In this document: positions 1 through 8,345 of the stretch, one piece after another | Layout: every line of letters starts with the position of its first letter | Position numbering within the stretch: the first letter of the stretch is position 1 | Source: an uncultured Clostridia bacterium | GTDB taxonomy: Bacteria; Bacillota; Clostridia; Christensenellales; CAG-138 | Length of the DNA: 32,949 bases | Direction: 5' to 3' | NCBI GenBank assembly: GCA_946631895.1 | Contig: CAMPAN010000011.1 | Coordinates: 1-32,949 of the forward strand | Notes under the pieces: generated by a model | The model's database searches: none | What the model was told of the DNA's origin: nothing | The model's input: only the letters and a program-made list of their open reading frames with translations | Made by a program: the position numbers and the translations under genes

Positions 1-1
1 G

Positions 2-520
2 GACAATCTGACGGTCGGCGGTAGTCTCTATCTCAGCGGCACGCAGATCACGGCGGCAGAAAGGCGAAAGGTTCTGCGTCTGATTGACGGCACTATCAAA
101 GATCGCAATTACATCTATGCTGACGGTCAGATCTTCCACTACACGGGCAAGCATCATAAGATCGGAGAATATACCGTCTACGTCGGAAAGATTAACGGTC
201 AAATGCTTGTCACGGACGGGAAACTGTGGGCGCATTGTAAGACCGCAAAGGAAGGAATCGCTGACATTCTTTTCAAACGCGCATCGGATCGTGGAGCGGA
301 GCAGTATAAAGGTATCGACCTTGACAAGCCGTATACGGTCGAAGAATTGAAAACCATGTACCGCATCATCACTGGAGCATGCCGTGCGGGGACAGAAGCG
401 TTTGTCAATTCGGTGCGCGATCTGAAAGAGACATACACCGTACGCGAAGCCCTCGAAATCACCAAAGGGCAGTACAACGCGGAAGCGTTCAGTCGGTTCT
501 TCGAGGAGGCAGATGCATGA
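2..520 (+). CDS. LRR protein, C-terminal part (5' part lies at 32771-32949 across the circular junction); 20-aa LRRs followed by a ~150-aa conserved-looking domain of unknown function
   Basis: Open frame from base 2 (DNLTVGGSLYLSGTQITAAERRKVLRLIDGTIKDRNYIYADGQ...) runs into ORF 203..520 and matches the frame of the ORF starting at 32771. Confidence 0.85.
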   Translation, partial: DNLTVGGSLYLSGTQITAAERRKVLRLIDGTIKDRNYIYADGQIFHYTGKHHKIGEYTVYVGKINGQMLVTDGKLWAHCKTAKEGIADILFKRASDRGAEQYKGIDLDKPYTVEELKTMYRIITGACRAGTEAFVNSVRDLKETYTVREALEITKGQYNAEAFSRFFEEADA

Positions 521-672
521 TCTTTATGTGTACTTCATGCGGATGCACATTCAGCCGCGACGAGGCGATCAAAGAACACTACATCGGCGGTGAAACGGAA
601 TACTTCTGCCCGGTCTGCGGTTCGGATGACATCGAGGGGGTCAAGGATGAAACAGAAGGAACCGCCAATTGA
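517..672 (+). CDS. Small zinc-ribbon protein
   Basis: ATGA overlap with the upstream stop; MIFMCTSCGCTFSRDEAI...YFCPVCGSDD with two CxxC motifs. Confidence 0.7.
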   Translation: MIFMCTSCGCTFSRDEAIKEHYIGGETEYFCPVCGSDDIEGVKDETEGTAN

Positions 673-898
673 TTGGCTCAAAGCAGCGATCCTCGAACGC
701 ATGGCTGCGTTTGACTTCAACCGTGAGGACGTCTGCACGCTTGCAAAGATCAGCGTTCCGACGTTTCGCAGCATGATGCGCGTACCGTCGGTATCGTGGG
801 ATCACGAGCAGCGCAGGGCGGTGCTGCGGGCGCTGCACATCCACGTTGCGGATCTGCCACCAGACGTGCAGATCAGTATAGCACAAAACATCGGATAA
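647..898 (+). CDS. Small helix-turn-helix-like protein
   Basis: MKQKEPPIDWLKAAILERMAAFDFNREDVCTLAKISVPTFRSMM resembles an HTH; overlaps upstream gene end. Confidence 0.65.
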   Translation: MKQKEPPIDWLKAAILERMAAFDFNREDVCTLAKISVPTFRSMMRVPSVSWDHEQRRAVLRALHIHVADLPPDVQISIAQNIG

Positions 899-912
899 AA
901 AGGAGGATCAAA

Positions 913-1608
913 ATGTCAGTTTATGAGAAAATGCTAAAAATCCAGCAAGACACGAAGTGCGGAAAGAGCCAGTACAACAAATTCGGTGATTTCAACTTCC
1001 GAAACATCGAAGACATTTGGGAAGCCGTGAAGCCGGTCGCCGCATCTTACGGCGCTGTGCTTACCTGTGACGATGAGATCAAACAGATCGGCGATCGGTT
1101 TTACGTCAAAGCAACCGCGACGATCATCGACGTGGAGAAAGGCGAAAGCTACAGCGTACATGCATACGCTCGTGAAGCCGAAACAAAGACGAAGATGGAC
1201 GCTGCACAGCTAACCGGCATGTCATCGTCTTATGCCCGCAAGTACGCTATGGGTGGTCTCCTCGGTCTTGATGACACAAGAGATGCGGATGGAGGACAGA
1301 ACGCGGATCAGCTTATTGGTAGCGCACAACCCGCGCAGAAACCCGCCGCGCAAACGCCGCAGACACCGCCCACGCAGACAACGCAGCCCGGCACGTCTGA
1401 ACAACCGAAACCGCAAGCCGAGCAGCATCAGAGCGACAGGACGATCAATATCAAATCGTGCATCATGATGGCTGAAAAGCAGGGACGCGCGGCGCTCATC
1501 AACGAGAACGGCTATCGCGGGAAACCATGGGACAAGCTCACAGACGATGAAGTCATCAAGATCAAACTGTGGCTTGTGTCTTCCGGAAAGAAAGCGGGCG
1601 CGGCGTGA
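913..1608 (+). CDS. erf: ERF-family single-strand annealing protein
   Basis: AGGAGG RBS at 901; MSVYEKMLKIQQDTKCGKSQYNKFGDFNFRNIEDIWEAVKP... and SSYARKYAMGGLLGLDDTRDAD are typical of ERF proteins. Confidence 0.9.
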   Translation: MSVYEKMLKIQQDTKCGKSQYNKFGDFNFRNIEDIWEAVKPVAASYGAVLTCDDEIKQIGDRFYVKATATIIDVEKGESYSVHAYAREAETKTKMDAAQLTGMSSSYARKYAMGGLLGLDDTRDADGGQNADQLIGSAQPAQKPAAQTPQTPPTQTTQPGTSEQPKPQAEQHQSDRTINIKSCIMMAEKQGRAALINENGYRGKPWDKLTDDEVIKIKLWLVSSGKKAGAA

Positions 1609-2162
1609 AGCTGACGGCGACGGCGTTTGACCTCACCCGCTCGCTGCGCGGTGGCACGGTGCTTTCGGTCTCAATCACACAAAAGAGCGAACCGGACGCA
1701 ATGAATCTGATCGACGGTCAGAAAGCCGGAAAGCTGTATGACGTGACGATCACGGAACACCGAGAGCACCGCAGCACGACGGCAAACGCCTATTTCCACA
1801 AGCTCGCTTCGGAGCTTGCCGCAGTCCTCAAGGTCGATATTGACACGATGAAAAAGCACCTTGTCCGGCTGTACGGCACGCCCGCCGAGGAGGACGGATA
1901 CCAAATCACTGTGAACGTCGCAAAGGGTTCCGATCCGTCGATCTACTATCCGTACTACGAATGGCTGTACAGCGACGAAAACAGTGATACCTACGCGCTT
2001 TTCAAGCAAACACACACGCTCAATACGAAGGAGTTTTCGCGTCTGATCGATGGAACCGTCGACGAATGCAAGGAGCTTGGAATCGAAACGCTTCCCCCGG
2101 ACGAGCTATCGAAACTGTATGCACAAGCAGACAAAAGCAACCGCAATACCGAAAGCGGTTAA
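1605..2162 (+). CDS. Phage recombination-associated protein, possibly NinB-like
   Basis: GTG start overlaps the ERF stop (GTGA). Position beside ERF/HNH/SSB; C-terminal LNTKEFSRLIDGTVDECKELGIETLP resembles NinB-type proteins. Confidence 0.5.
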   Translation: MKLTATAFDLTRSLRGGTVLSVSITQKSEPDAMNLIDGQKAGKLYDVTITEHREHRSTTANAYFHKLASELAAVLKVDIDTMKKHLVRLYGTPAEEDGYQITVNVAKGSDPSIYYPYYEWLYSDENSDTYALFKQTHTLNTKEFSRLIDGTVDECKELGIETLPPDELSKLYAQADKSNRNTESG

Positions 2163-2427
2163 GGAAGCCGTTTACAGGCGCGACGGCGGCCGCTGCGTCC
2201 TATGCGGGAGAATATACCAAGCCGAACCGAACGCGCACGTTATTGCACGCTCACAGGGCGGTATGGGCATAGAAAAGAACGTTGTCACGCTTTGTTGGAG
2301 GTGCCACGATCAATACGACAATTCCGCGGACCGTCACGAAATCCGGTCAAAACTGGAACGGTATCTTTTGAACATCTATCCGGACTGGAAAGCGGAAGAC
2401 ATGATTTTTCACAAATACAAAAATTAA
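2119..2427 (+). CDS. HNH endonuclease
   Basis: RRDGGRCVLCGR...NAHVIARSQGGMGIEKNVVTLCWRCHDQYDN shows Cys pairs and the HNH core. Confidence 0.85.
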   Translation: MHKQTKATAIPKAVKEAVYRRDGGRCVLCGRIYQAEPNAHVIARSQGGMGIEKNVVTLCWRCHDQYDNSADRHEIRSKLERYLLNIYPDWKAEDMIFHKYKN

Positions 2428-2437
2428 GGAGGGACAC

Positions 2438-2851
2438 ATGAACAAAATCACTTTGATAGGAAATCTAACAGCGAACCCGGAACTGCGATCCACGCCGAGC
2501 GGCGTATCGGTCTGCACGTTCACGATCGCTGTCAACCGCCGCTTTGCAAACGCAGACGGCGACAGACAAACGGACTTCTTCCGCATCAACGCATGGCGCG
2601 GGCTTGCGGACACATGCGCGCGGTACCTCGAAAAGGGCAAGAAGGTCGCCGTCATCGGCGAGCTGCAAGCGCGTCAATACAACGCGAAGGACGGCACGAC
2701 GCGGATGTCGCTTGACGTATCAGCGGATGAGGTCGAATTCCTTTCACCGAAATCCGCTGACAGCGCGACGGTCTCCGGCGGTCAGATCACGCCTGATCAA
2801 GACAATGCGGAGAACTGGCCGGAGGTCGGATCTGACGATCTTCCGTTTTGA
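2438..2851 (+). CDS. ssb: Single-stranded DNA-binding protein
   Basis: MNKITLIGNLTANPELRSTPSGVSVCTFTIAVNRRF...FFRINAWRGLADTCARYLEKGKKVAVIGELQ... and C-terminal DDLPF. Confidence 0.97.
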   Translation: MNKITLIGNLTANPELRSTPSGVSVCTFTIAVNRRFANADGDRQTDFFRINAWRGLADTCARYLEKGKKVAVIGELQARQYNAKDGTTRMSLDVSADEVEFLSPKSADSATVSGGQITPDQDNAENWPEVGSDDLPF

Positions 2852-2860
2852 GGTTTCGCC

Positions 2861-3637
2861 ATGCCGAACAGACTGATCTATGAAAGCATAGGAACGTCGG
2901 AAAGCGTTTCGAAAATGTCGGATTTTCAGTTTCGGCTATGGGTTGGGCTTATTGTAACTGCTGACGACTTCGGAAACGGTGACGCGCGTCCGGCGATCAT
3001 CAAAGGGCGCGTCTTCCCTCTTCGGGATCGTGTAACGATAAAGGACATTGATACGGCACTCCACGGTTTGGCGGCGATTGGCTGCGTTTCCCTCTACACG
3101 GTAGGCGGGAAGCCCTACTACACGTTCCCGACTTGGGCTGACTATCAAAGAATCCGAAACAAGTTACACAAGGTTCCGGCACCGGACGAACCGGAAGCAG
3201 TTTTGACAGATTGCGGCGAATTGCCGCAAGTCGCGGCAGATTGCGGCGAATTGCCGCTTGAATACAATCCAAAACAATCCGAATCCGAATCAGAATCCGA
3301 ATCCAAAGACGCGCAAGCGCGTGACCTTTTCGACGAATGGTATGAAAAATACCCTCGGAAGATCGATCCGAAGAAGGCGCGGAAAGCATGGGACAAGCTC
3401 AATGTCGACGAAGCGCTTTTCGCCGCGATCATGGAAGGTCTTGAACGATGGATCAGGTCGTGGGATGATCCGCAGTTTATCCCTCACCCTACCACATGGC
3501 TCAATAATCGCCGATGGGAAGCAGATCCACCAAAGGCAAAGCCGAAGAACAAGGCGCTTGCATACGAGCAGCGAGAGATCAGCAAAGCGGACTTTGACGC
3601 GCTTGTGGTCGATCTCGGAGGTGACGGTAATGGATAG
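2861..3637 (+). CDS. Phage replication initiator / replisome organizer (DnaD-like type)
   Basis: N-terminal winged-helix-like MPNRLIYESIGTSESVSKMSDFQFRLWVGLIVTADDFG..., low-complexity SESESESES linker, C-terminal DEWYEKYPRKIDPKKARKAWDKL. Confidence 0.8.
   Translation: MPNRLIYESIGTSESVSKMSDFQFRLWVGLIVTADDFGNGDARPAIIKGRVFPLRDRVTIKDIDTALHGLAAIGCVSLYTVGGKPYYTFPTWADYQRIRNKLHKVPAPDEPEAVLTDCGELPQVAADCGELPLEYNPKQSESESESESKDAQARDLFDEWYEKYPRKIDPKKARKAWDKLNVDEALFAAIMEGLERWIRSWDDPQFIPHPTTWLNNRRWEADPPKAKPKNKALAYEQREISKADFDALVVDLGGDGNG
3207..3325 (+). repeat. Candidate replication origin inside the initiator CDS (30-bp-spaced repeats, GAATCC iterons, GC-rich palindrome)
   Basis: CAGATTGCGGCGAATTGCCGC at 3207-3227 and 3237-3257; five ~6-bp units aatccg/aatcag/aatcca at 3276-3304; ACGCGCAAGCGCGT just downstream. 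Confidence 0.5.
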
Positions 3638-3857
3638 ACGTGACATAACGAATCAGCACGGCGCAAAGGTTCCGACCGAGACGAAAGCGATCCGGCACAT
3701 CGAGACGGAAGAAAAAGCGCTTGCAGACGCGCGGAAGCTGTACGGAATATTCGTACGGGCGTGCGGCCTCGTCGGTTTTCGCCTGAACACGGTCAAGATC
3801 GAGCGAAGCGGCTACAAATTCACGGAAAAGGACTTGCAGAAAGGAGCGAAAACATGA
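3630..3857 (+). CDS. Hypothetical phage protein
   Basis: ATG near the end of the initiator gene, in the early operon; MDRRDITNQHGAKVPTETKAIRHIETEEKALADARKLYG... Confidence 0.65.
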   Translation: MDRRDITNQHGAKVPTETKAIRHIETEEKALADARKLYGIFVRACGLVGFRLNTVKIERSGYKFTEKDLQKGAKT

Positions 3858-4063
3858 CACAGACGGAACGGATCGAGAAATACATGCAAGACTTCGGAGG
3901 CATCACACAGCTTGAAGCCCTTCGCGATCTCGGAGTGATGCGCCTTGCGTCCCGTATTTCCGAAATGCGGCGCGCTGGCGCGAGGATCACAAGCCGCATG
4001 ATCGAGGTGACGAACCGCTACGGCGAGACGTGCCGGGTGAAGCGGTACGAGGTGGCGCAATGA
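3854..4063 (+). CDS. Small winged-helix/HTH-like phage protein
   Basis: ATGA overlap; MTQTERIEKYMQDFGGITQLEALRDLGVMRLASRISEMRRAGARI. Confidence 0.75.
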   Translation: MTQTERIEKYMQDFGGITQLEALRDLGVMRLASRISEMRRAGARITSRMIEVTNRYGETCRVKRYEVAQ

Positions 4064-4392
4064 ACAGCCGAAGCAAGGGAAAGCGCGGAGAACTTGAAGT
4101 TGTGCATATTCTGCGTGAGGATGGGCACAAAGATGCGCGGCGCGGTCAGCAATATCGCGGAGGAGCGGACAGTCCTGACATTATCGGGCTTCCTGGGATT
4201 CATGGTGAGGTGAAGCGCGTAGAACGTCTCAATTTGACAGAGGCATACGCGCAGGCGGTCCTGGACGCTGGAGAAGGTGAAATCCCGACGGTGTTTCACA
4301 AACGAAACCGCGGGGAGTGGATGGCAACGCTCAGTTTGAAGGATTTTTTGAGGCTTTACGACGGAGGATCACATGGAATACATCACGATTGA
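4060..4392 (+). CDS. Holliday-junction-resolvase-like / VRR-NUC-like nuclease
   Basis: MNSRSKGKRGELEVVHILREDGHKDARRGQQYRGGADSPDIIGLPGIHGEVKRVERLN: E...D...ExK nuclease-like pattern. Confidence 0.75.
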   Translation: MNSRSKGKRGELEVVHILREDGHKDARRGQQYRGGADSPDIIGLPGIHGEVKRVERLNLTEAYAQAVLDAGEGEIPTVFHKRNRGEWMATLSLKDFLRLYDGGSHGIHHD

Positions 4393-4762
4393 CGAGGCAC
4401 TTGCGGCAAACGACCGCGTTTTCGGGATCATGTTTTGCCTGTTCGTCGCGTTCGCGGCGGCGGTTCTGATTGCTGCGATCATTTACGAAAATCGCAGAGA
4501 CCGGAAAGCAAAACAGGAGATCGAGGAGCGCGTTGAGGAAGCCGAGAACCGCATCCGCGCCGAGTACGAAAAAAAGCGAAGAAGCACATGGACGTTTCGG
4601 ATGTGGCAAGACACAAGGAGAGAGCTTGAAACTGTACAAAAAGAGCTTTCAGAAAAGACCTCTGAAAATGTTGAACTCAAAAAGGAGCTTGATAACTTGA
4701 AAAAAGACGCTGCATCCTGTCCGGCATTCGGCACGGTGAGCAGACGAGGAGCGGCAGTATGA
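4373..4762 (+). CDS. Membrane-anchored coiled-coil protein
   Basis: One hydrophobic segment (FGIMFCLFVAFAAAVLIAAIIY) then a long charged coiled-coil region. Confidence 0.65.
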   Translation: MEYITIDEALAANDRVFGIMFCLFVAFAAAVLIAAIIYENRRDRKAKQEIEERVEEAENRIRAEYEKKRRSTWTFRMWQDTRRELETVQKELSEKTSENVELKKELDNLKKDAASCPAFGTVSRRGAAV

Positions 4763-5208
4763 GCCGCCGGGAAACGCGCGATCAGCTCCGCAAGTGGGCG
4801 AAAGCTGCCGAGGAGATCAAGGCATGGTTTGACATGCTGAAAGCGATCGCGGACGAGATCGACGAGGAAGCGGACGTACTGCGGGCGCAGGTTATTGACG
4901 GTATGCCGCACTCCGGAAGCGTCGGAAATCCGACGGAAAGCGCCACGATAAGAAAGATCGGGCTTGCGGAACGGTACGCGGAGCGTATCGCGAAGATCAA
5001 TGCCGAGATTGACCGTCTCGAAGCGATCAAAAACGAGATCGACGTCGCCATGATGTGGCTCGAAGATCGGGAACAGGCGATTATTCGCATGAAGTACGCG
5101 GACGGCATGACCTACGAGGAGATTGCTGACGCGCTCGGGTGCACGGATCGAAACGTGCGGCACATCGAACGAAAAGCGGTTGACAAAATCGCAGAAAATC
5201 TCAAATAA
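4759..5208 (+). CDS. Sigma-70 region-4-like / ArpU-like late transcription regulator
   Basis: C-terminal REQAIIRMKYADGMTYEEIADALGCTDRNVRHIERKAVDKIAE is a sigma-region-4-type HTH. Confidence 0.75.
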   Translation: MSRRETRDQLRKWAKAAEEIKAWFDMLKAIADEIDEEADVLRAQVIDGMPHSGSVGNPTESATIRKIGLAERYAERIAKINAEIDRLEAIKNEIDVAMMWLEDREQAIIRMKYADGMTYEEIADALGCTDRNVRHIERKAVDKIAENLK

Positions 5209-5223
5209 AACAGGAGGGTCACT

Positions 5224-6147
5224 ATGAACACATTCGACATTATCATTGAAAACCCGGAACAGGGGATCACGAACTACGAGCCGATCATGGCGCAGGCACA
5301 GGAGATCGCCGCAGTTTACGGCGGGCTGATCGTCGAGCCGGACTCGATCAAAGACGCAAAATCCGATTGCGCCATGCTTCGCAAAATGGCAAAAACCGCG
5401 TCAGATATGCGGATCAGAATCACGAAAGAGCACGCGGCGAAAATCGCAAAGACGGTTGAACAGCTTGCGAACATTGCGGACACGCTGAACGCCGCCGCCG
5501 CGAAGATCGACGGTCAGGTGAAAGCGTATGACGAGCAGCGCAAAGCCGCCCGCCGCGAGGAGATCAAATCGATCTATGCGGAGGAGATCGGCGAGTTTGC
5601 GGACATGTTTCCGCTGCGTCTGCTTTCCCGCCCGCAATGGGAAAACAAGTCCACGACCGATAAGGCGATCCGTGACGACATCAGCACTGCGGTCATCAAT
5701 GCGCGGCAGGCGGTAGAGACGATCAAGGGATTCGGATCGAAGCACGAAGCTGCTATCCTCGCCGCGTACTTCGAGAACCAGAACATGATGGACGCGCTTG
5801 CCACGAAGAAACGGCTTGAAGAAATGGACGCGGCAATGGAAAAGCGCGCCGCCGAGGAAGCGGAACGCAAGGCGGCAGCGGAAGCCGAGGAAAAGGCAAA
5901 AGCCGAGGCATGGAGGCAGTATGCGCCTGTATTCGTCGGACCGAGCGCGGAACCGGTCACGATTGCGGCGGTCGAGCTGCCGGAGCAGCCAAACCTTGAC
6001 GGCGTTCAGATCGAGGACGTTCAGACAGAGGAAACGGGCGATGTTTTCGATTTCACCTTCACCGTTCAGAACGCGCTGCAAAGTCAGATCGAGGCGCTCG
6101 TCGAGTTTCTCGAAGCGGGCGGATACAATTACACGTTGGAACTGTGA
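5224..6147 (+). CDS. DUF1351-type phage protein
   Basis: ...GGLIVEPDSIKDAKSDCAMLRKMAKTASDMRIRITKEHAAKIAKTVEQLANIADTLNAAAAKIDGQVKAYDEQRK. Confidence 0.8.
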   Translation: MNTFDIIIENPEQGITNYEPIMAQAQEIAAVYGGLIVEPDSIKDAKSDCAMLRKMAKTASDMRIRITKEHAAKIAKTVEQLANIADTLNAAAAKIDGQVKAYDEQRKAARREEIKSIYAEEIGEFADMFPLRLLSRPQWENKSTTDKAIRDDISTAVINARQAVETIKGFGSKHEAAILAAYFENQNMMDALATKKRLEEMDAAMEKRAAEEAERKAAAEAEEKAKAEAWRQYAPVFVGPSAEPVTIAAVELPEQPNLDGVQIEDVQTEETGDVFDFTFTVQNALQSQIEALVEFLEAGGYNYTLEL

Positions 6148-6162
6148 AAAAGGAGGGACAAC

Positions 6163-6657
6163 ATGGATTGTTTGATGCCTGAATATCAAAATGTGCAATT
6201 ATATCAGATGCCCGATCTTCCGAAAATTGTATTCAAGGCGAATAAAGTAGAATATACGGTTACAGATCTTCGCTACCTGAATGAAAATGCTGTTTATTGT
6301 TTTGAGCAGATATTGAACGAAATTTGTTCCGATCCGAATTGCGAAGAAGTGAGTTTCAATGTGAATGGAATTGACTGTTATAAATTGAATTTGATCACGG
6401 ATATTGTAGGAGGAATCAAGTTTGAATGCAAAAAGGGAGGGAAAAACGGATTTAATCTTGGCGGCAGTTTTGTAACTTGCGGTCAGTATACGGAAACGGA
6501 TGACGGAAAAATCTATACTTTTCATCTTGCAAAGGACGTCGCAAGAAGCATTTATGAATACGCGAAAGGAAAAGATAAAGTCAATTATTATGAGCTGGTA
6601 ATGGCTGTAGCGAACGGATCAAGAAAGCACAACGCCGAAAAGGACGTGAAATCATGA
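6163..6657 (+). CDS. Hypothetical protein, AT-richer than flanking genes
   Basis: aggaggg RBS upstream; 164-aa ORF; no family recognised. Confidence 0.75.
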   Translation: MDCLMPEYQNVQLYQMPDLPKIVFKANKVEYTVTDLRYLNENAVYCFEQILNEICSDPNCEEVSFNVNGIDCYKLNLITDIVGGIKFECKKGGKNGFNLGGSFVTCGQYTETDDGKIYTFHLAKDVARSIYEYAKGKDKVNYYELVMAVANGSRKHNAEKDVKS

Positions 6658-6944
6658 GCGCGCTTGAAAACTTCGAGATTTTTGACCTCGGCAAGCCGGT
6701 ATTCCTTGACCTCTGCCCGTACTGCAAAGGCAATGCGCGGATCGTGAACGGCGTGCAAGTGTACGCGATATGCACCTCATGCGGTGCACGGACGCGCGGG
6801 GTAAGACCGAAGCGTGCCGCGCGGAGTGCGGATATCAGGCGATACACTGAGGACGAACTGGAGCGATACCGCGAACGGCAGAACCGGGAGCGCGAAAAAG
6901 CGATAAAGGAGGCGGCGAGACGATGGAACAGGCGGGCGGGTTGA
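6654..6944 (+). CDS. Lar-like restriction-alleviation / zinc-ribbon protein
   Basis: LDLCPYCKGNARIVNGVQVYAICTSCGARTRGV resembles the Lar zinc-ribbon pattern. Confidence 0.65.
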   Translation: MSALENFEIFDLGKPVFLDLCPYCKGNARIVNGVQVYAICTSCGARTRGVRPKRAARSADIRRYTEDELERYRERQNREREKAIKEAARRWNRRAG

Positions 6945-7768
6945 AATGCGAACTGTACAACGACAATTTTCAGAACTACAAGGTGTACGGAATACCGAAA
7001 GCGCAGCTTGTGATCGCGGACATGCCATATCAGCTCGGCGCGAATGCATACGGATCAAACCCGCAATGGTATGTCGACGGAGACAATAAAAACGGAGAAT
7101 CTGAGCTTGCCGGAAAGACGTTTTTCCGCACGGAGGAGATTTTCAAAATCCCGGAATTCATGCATTTCTGCTCGAAGATGCTCATCAAAGAGCCGAAACA
7201 GACGAACAAAGCGCCCGCGTTCATCGTGTTCTGCGCGTTTCAACAAATTCCGATGCTCGTCGAGTACGCGGAAAAGTACGGTTTCGCGCACTATTACCCG
7301 CTTGTGTTCATCAAGAATTTCTCGGCACAAGTGCTGAAAGCGAACATGAAGATTGTCGGTGCCACGGAATACGCGCTTGTGTTTTACCGTGACAAGCTGC
7401 CGAAATTCAATGGCGACGGGAAGATGGTATTCAACTGGTTCGAGTGGAAAAAGGACGGAAAGGACGTGCCGAACGTCCACCCGACGCAAAAGCCGATTTC
7501 CGTCCTAAAACGTCTGATCGAGATTTTCACGGACGCGGGCGACGTCGTGATAGATCCGGTCGCCGGAAGCGGTTCGACGCTCCGAGCGGCGTATGAGCTC
7601 GGACGCAACGCGTACGGGTTCGAGGTTGACAAGGGCTTTTATAAGTCCGCAAAGGAAAAGATGCTCGTTCACATGCAGCAAGACCTTTTCACGATGCAGA
7701 CGATCGCGGACATGGCAGCAGAGAAAGAAGCAAGAAAGCAGCTTTATCTTTTCAAGGAGGGACAATGA
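6923..7768 (+). CDS. Site-specific DNA methyltransferase (N6-adenine/N4-cytosine type)
   Basis: VIADMPYQLGAN (motif IV variant), HPTQKPISVLKRLIEIFTDAGDVVIDPVAGSGSTLRAAYELGRNAYGFEVDK (motifs X/I). Confidence 0.92.
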   Translation: MEQAGGLKCELYNDNFQNYKVYGIPKAQLVIADMPYQLGANAYGSNPQWYVDGDNKNGESELAGKTFFRTEEIFKIPEFMHFCSKMLIKEPKQTNKAPAFIVFCAFQQIPMLVEYAEKYGFAHYYPLVFIKNFSAQVLKANMKIVGATEYALVFYRDKLPKFNGDGKMVFNWFEWKKDGKDVPNVHPTQKPISVLKRLIEIFTDAGDVVIDPVAGSGSTLRAAYELGRNAYGFEVDKGFYKSAKEKMLVHMQQDLFTMQTIADMAAEKEARKQLYLFKEGQ

Positions 7769-7977
7769 AAACGGATTATTTTTGCCCGCTATGCGGTACA
7801 GAAATTAAGGAACTCGAATATCTGACCTATGGAGGTATCGCAAATGCTTCGGTTATATGTCAGAGATGCACGTACAAAGTCGATGTAACAGGGGCAGAAA
7901 CAGACGGACGTGAAAAGCTGATGGATTGTGCAAAAAAAGAACTTATAGAGGCGGTAAAACGAATCTATGAACTGTAA
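7765..7977 (+). CDS. Small zinc-ribbon protein
   Basis: MKTDYFCPLCGTEIKEL...ASVICQRCTYKVDV; two CxxC motifs; aaggaggg RBS. Confidence 0.7.
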   Translation: MKTDYFCPLCGTEIKELEYLTYGGIANASVICQRCTYKVDVTGAETDGREKLMDCAKKELIEAVKRIYEL

Positions 7978-8292
7978 ATGGTTGAGCTTGATGAAATGAA
8001 ATCATGTATTCAAGAATGGTTCGCGGATCACTTTCACGAAGGAGTTGCCGGAATCGCAAGAGTGTACGCAACGATCATTTCTGAATCAGAAAAACAGATC
8101 GAATACTTTTCAACACAATTCAAGGACAAGACCGATGAGACCGATACGACCGAGAAGCTGACAGGCATGAAGGACAAGCTGATCGAGAGGATCTGCGAGA
8201 ACTGCGACACGCTGCCGGAAACGCGGTTGCGGATGTGCGGAGAATGCCCGATCATAAGCCAGATAAGAGAGATTTTCACGGAAAATCTGTGA
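7978..8292 (+). CDS. Hypothetical protein with C-terminal Cys cluster
   Basis: Starts right after the upstream stop; ICENCDTLPETRLRMCGECPIISQI. Confidence 0.6.
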   Translation: MVELDEMKSCIQEWFADHFHEGVAGIARVYATIISESEKQIEYFSTQFKDKTDETDTTEKLTGMKDKLIERICENCDTLPETRLRMCGECPIISQIREIFTENL

Positions 8293-8309
8293 TTTAGATG
8301 CACTATTTC

Positions 8310-8345
8310 CTTTTCAAACGGCTCAAATCATGTATAATGGTAGTG
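8310..8345 (+). promoter_or_regulatory. Candidate late promoter (-10 TATAAT at 8333-8338; weak -35)
   Basis: Perfect TATAAT in an otherwise co-directional operon, immediately before a non-coding hairpin-rich segment and the late genes. Confidence 0.45.

Noticed and set aside
1-24. True TAG stop or a window-limited LRR gene end
   Set aside because: The 24-bp overlap with the window end restores the frame (AG|T), so the gene is continuous.
3276-3304. CRISPR-like array
   Set aside because: Units are 6 bp without spacers and lie within a coding sequence; no cas genes anywhere in the window.
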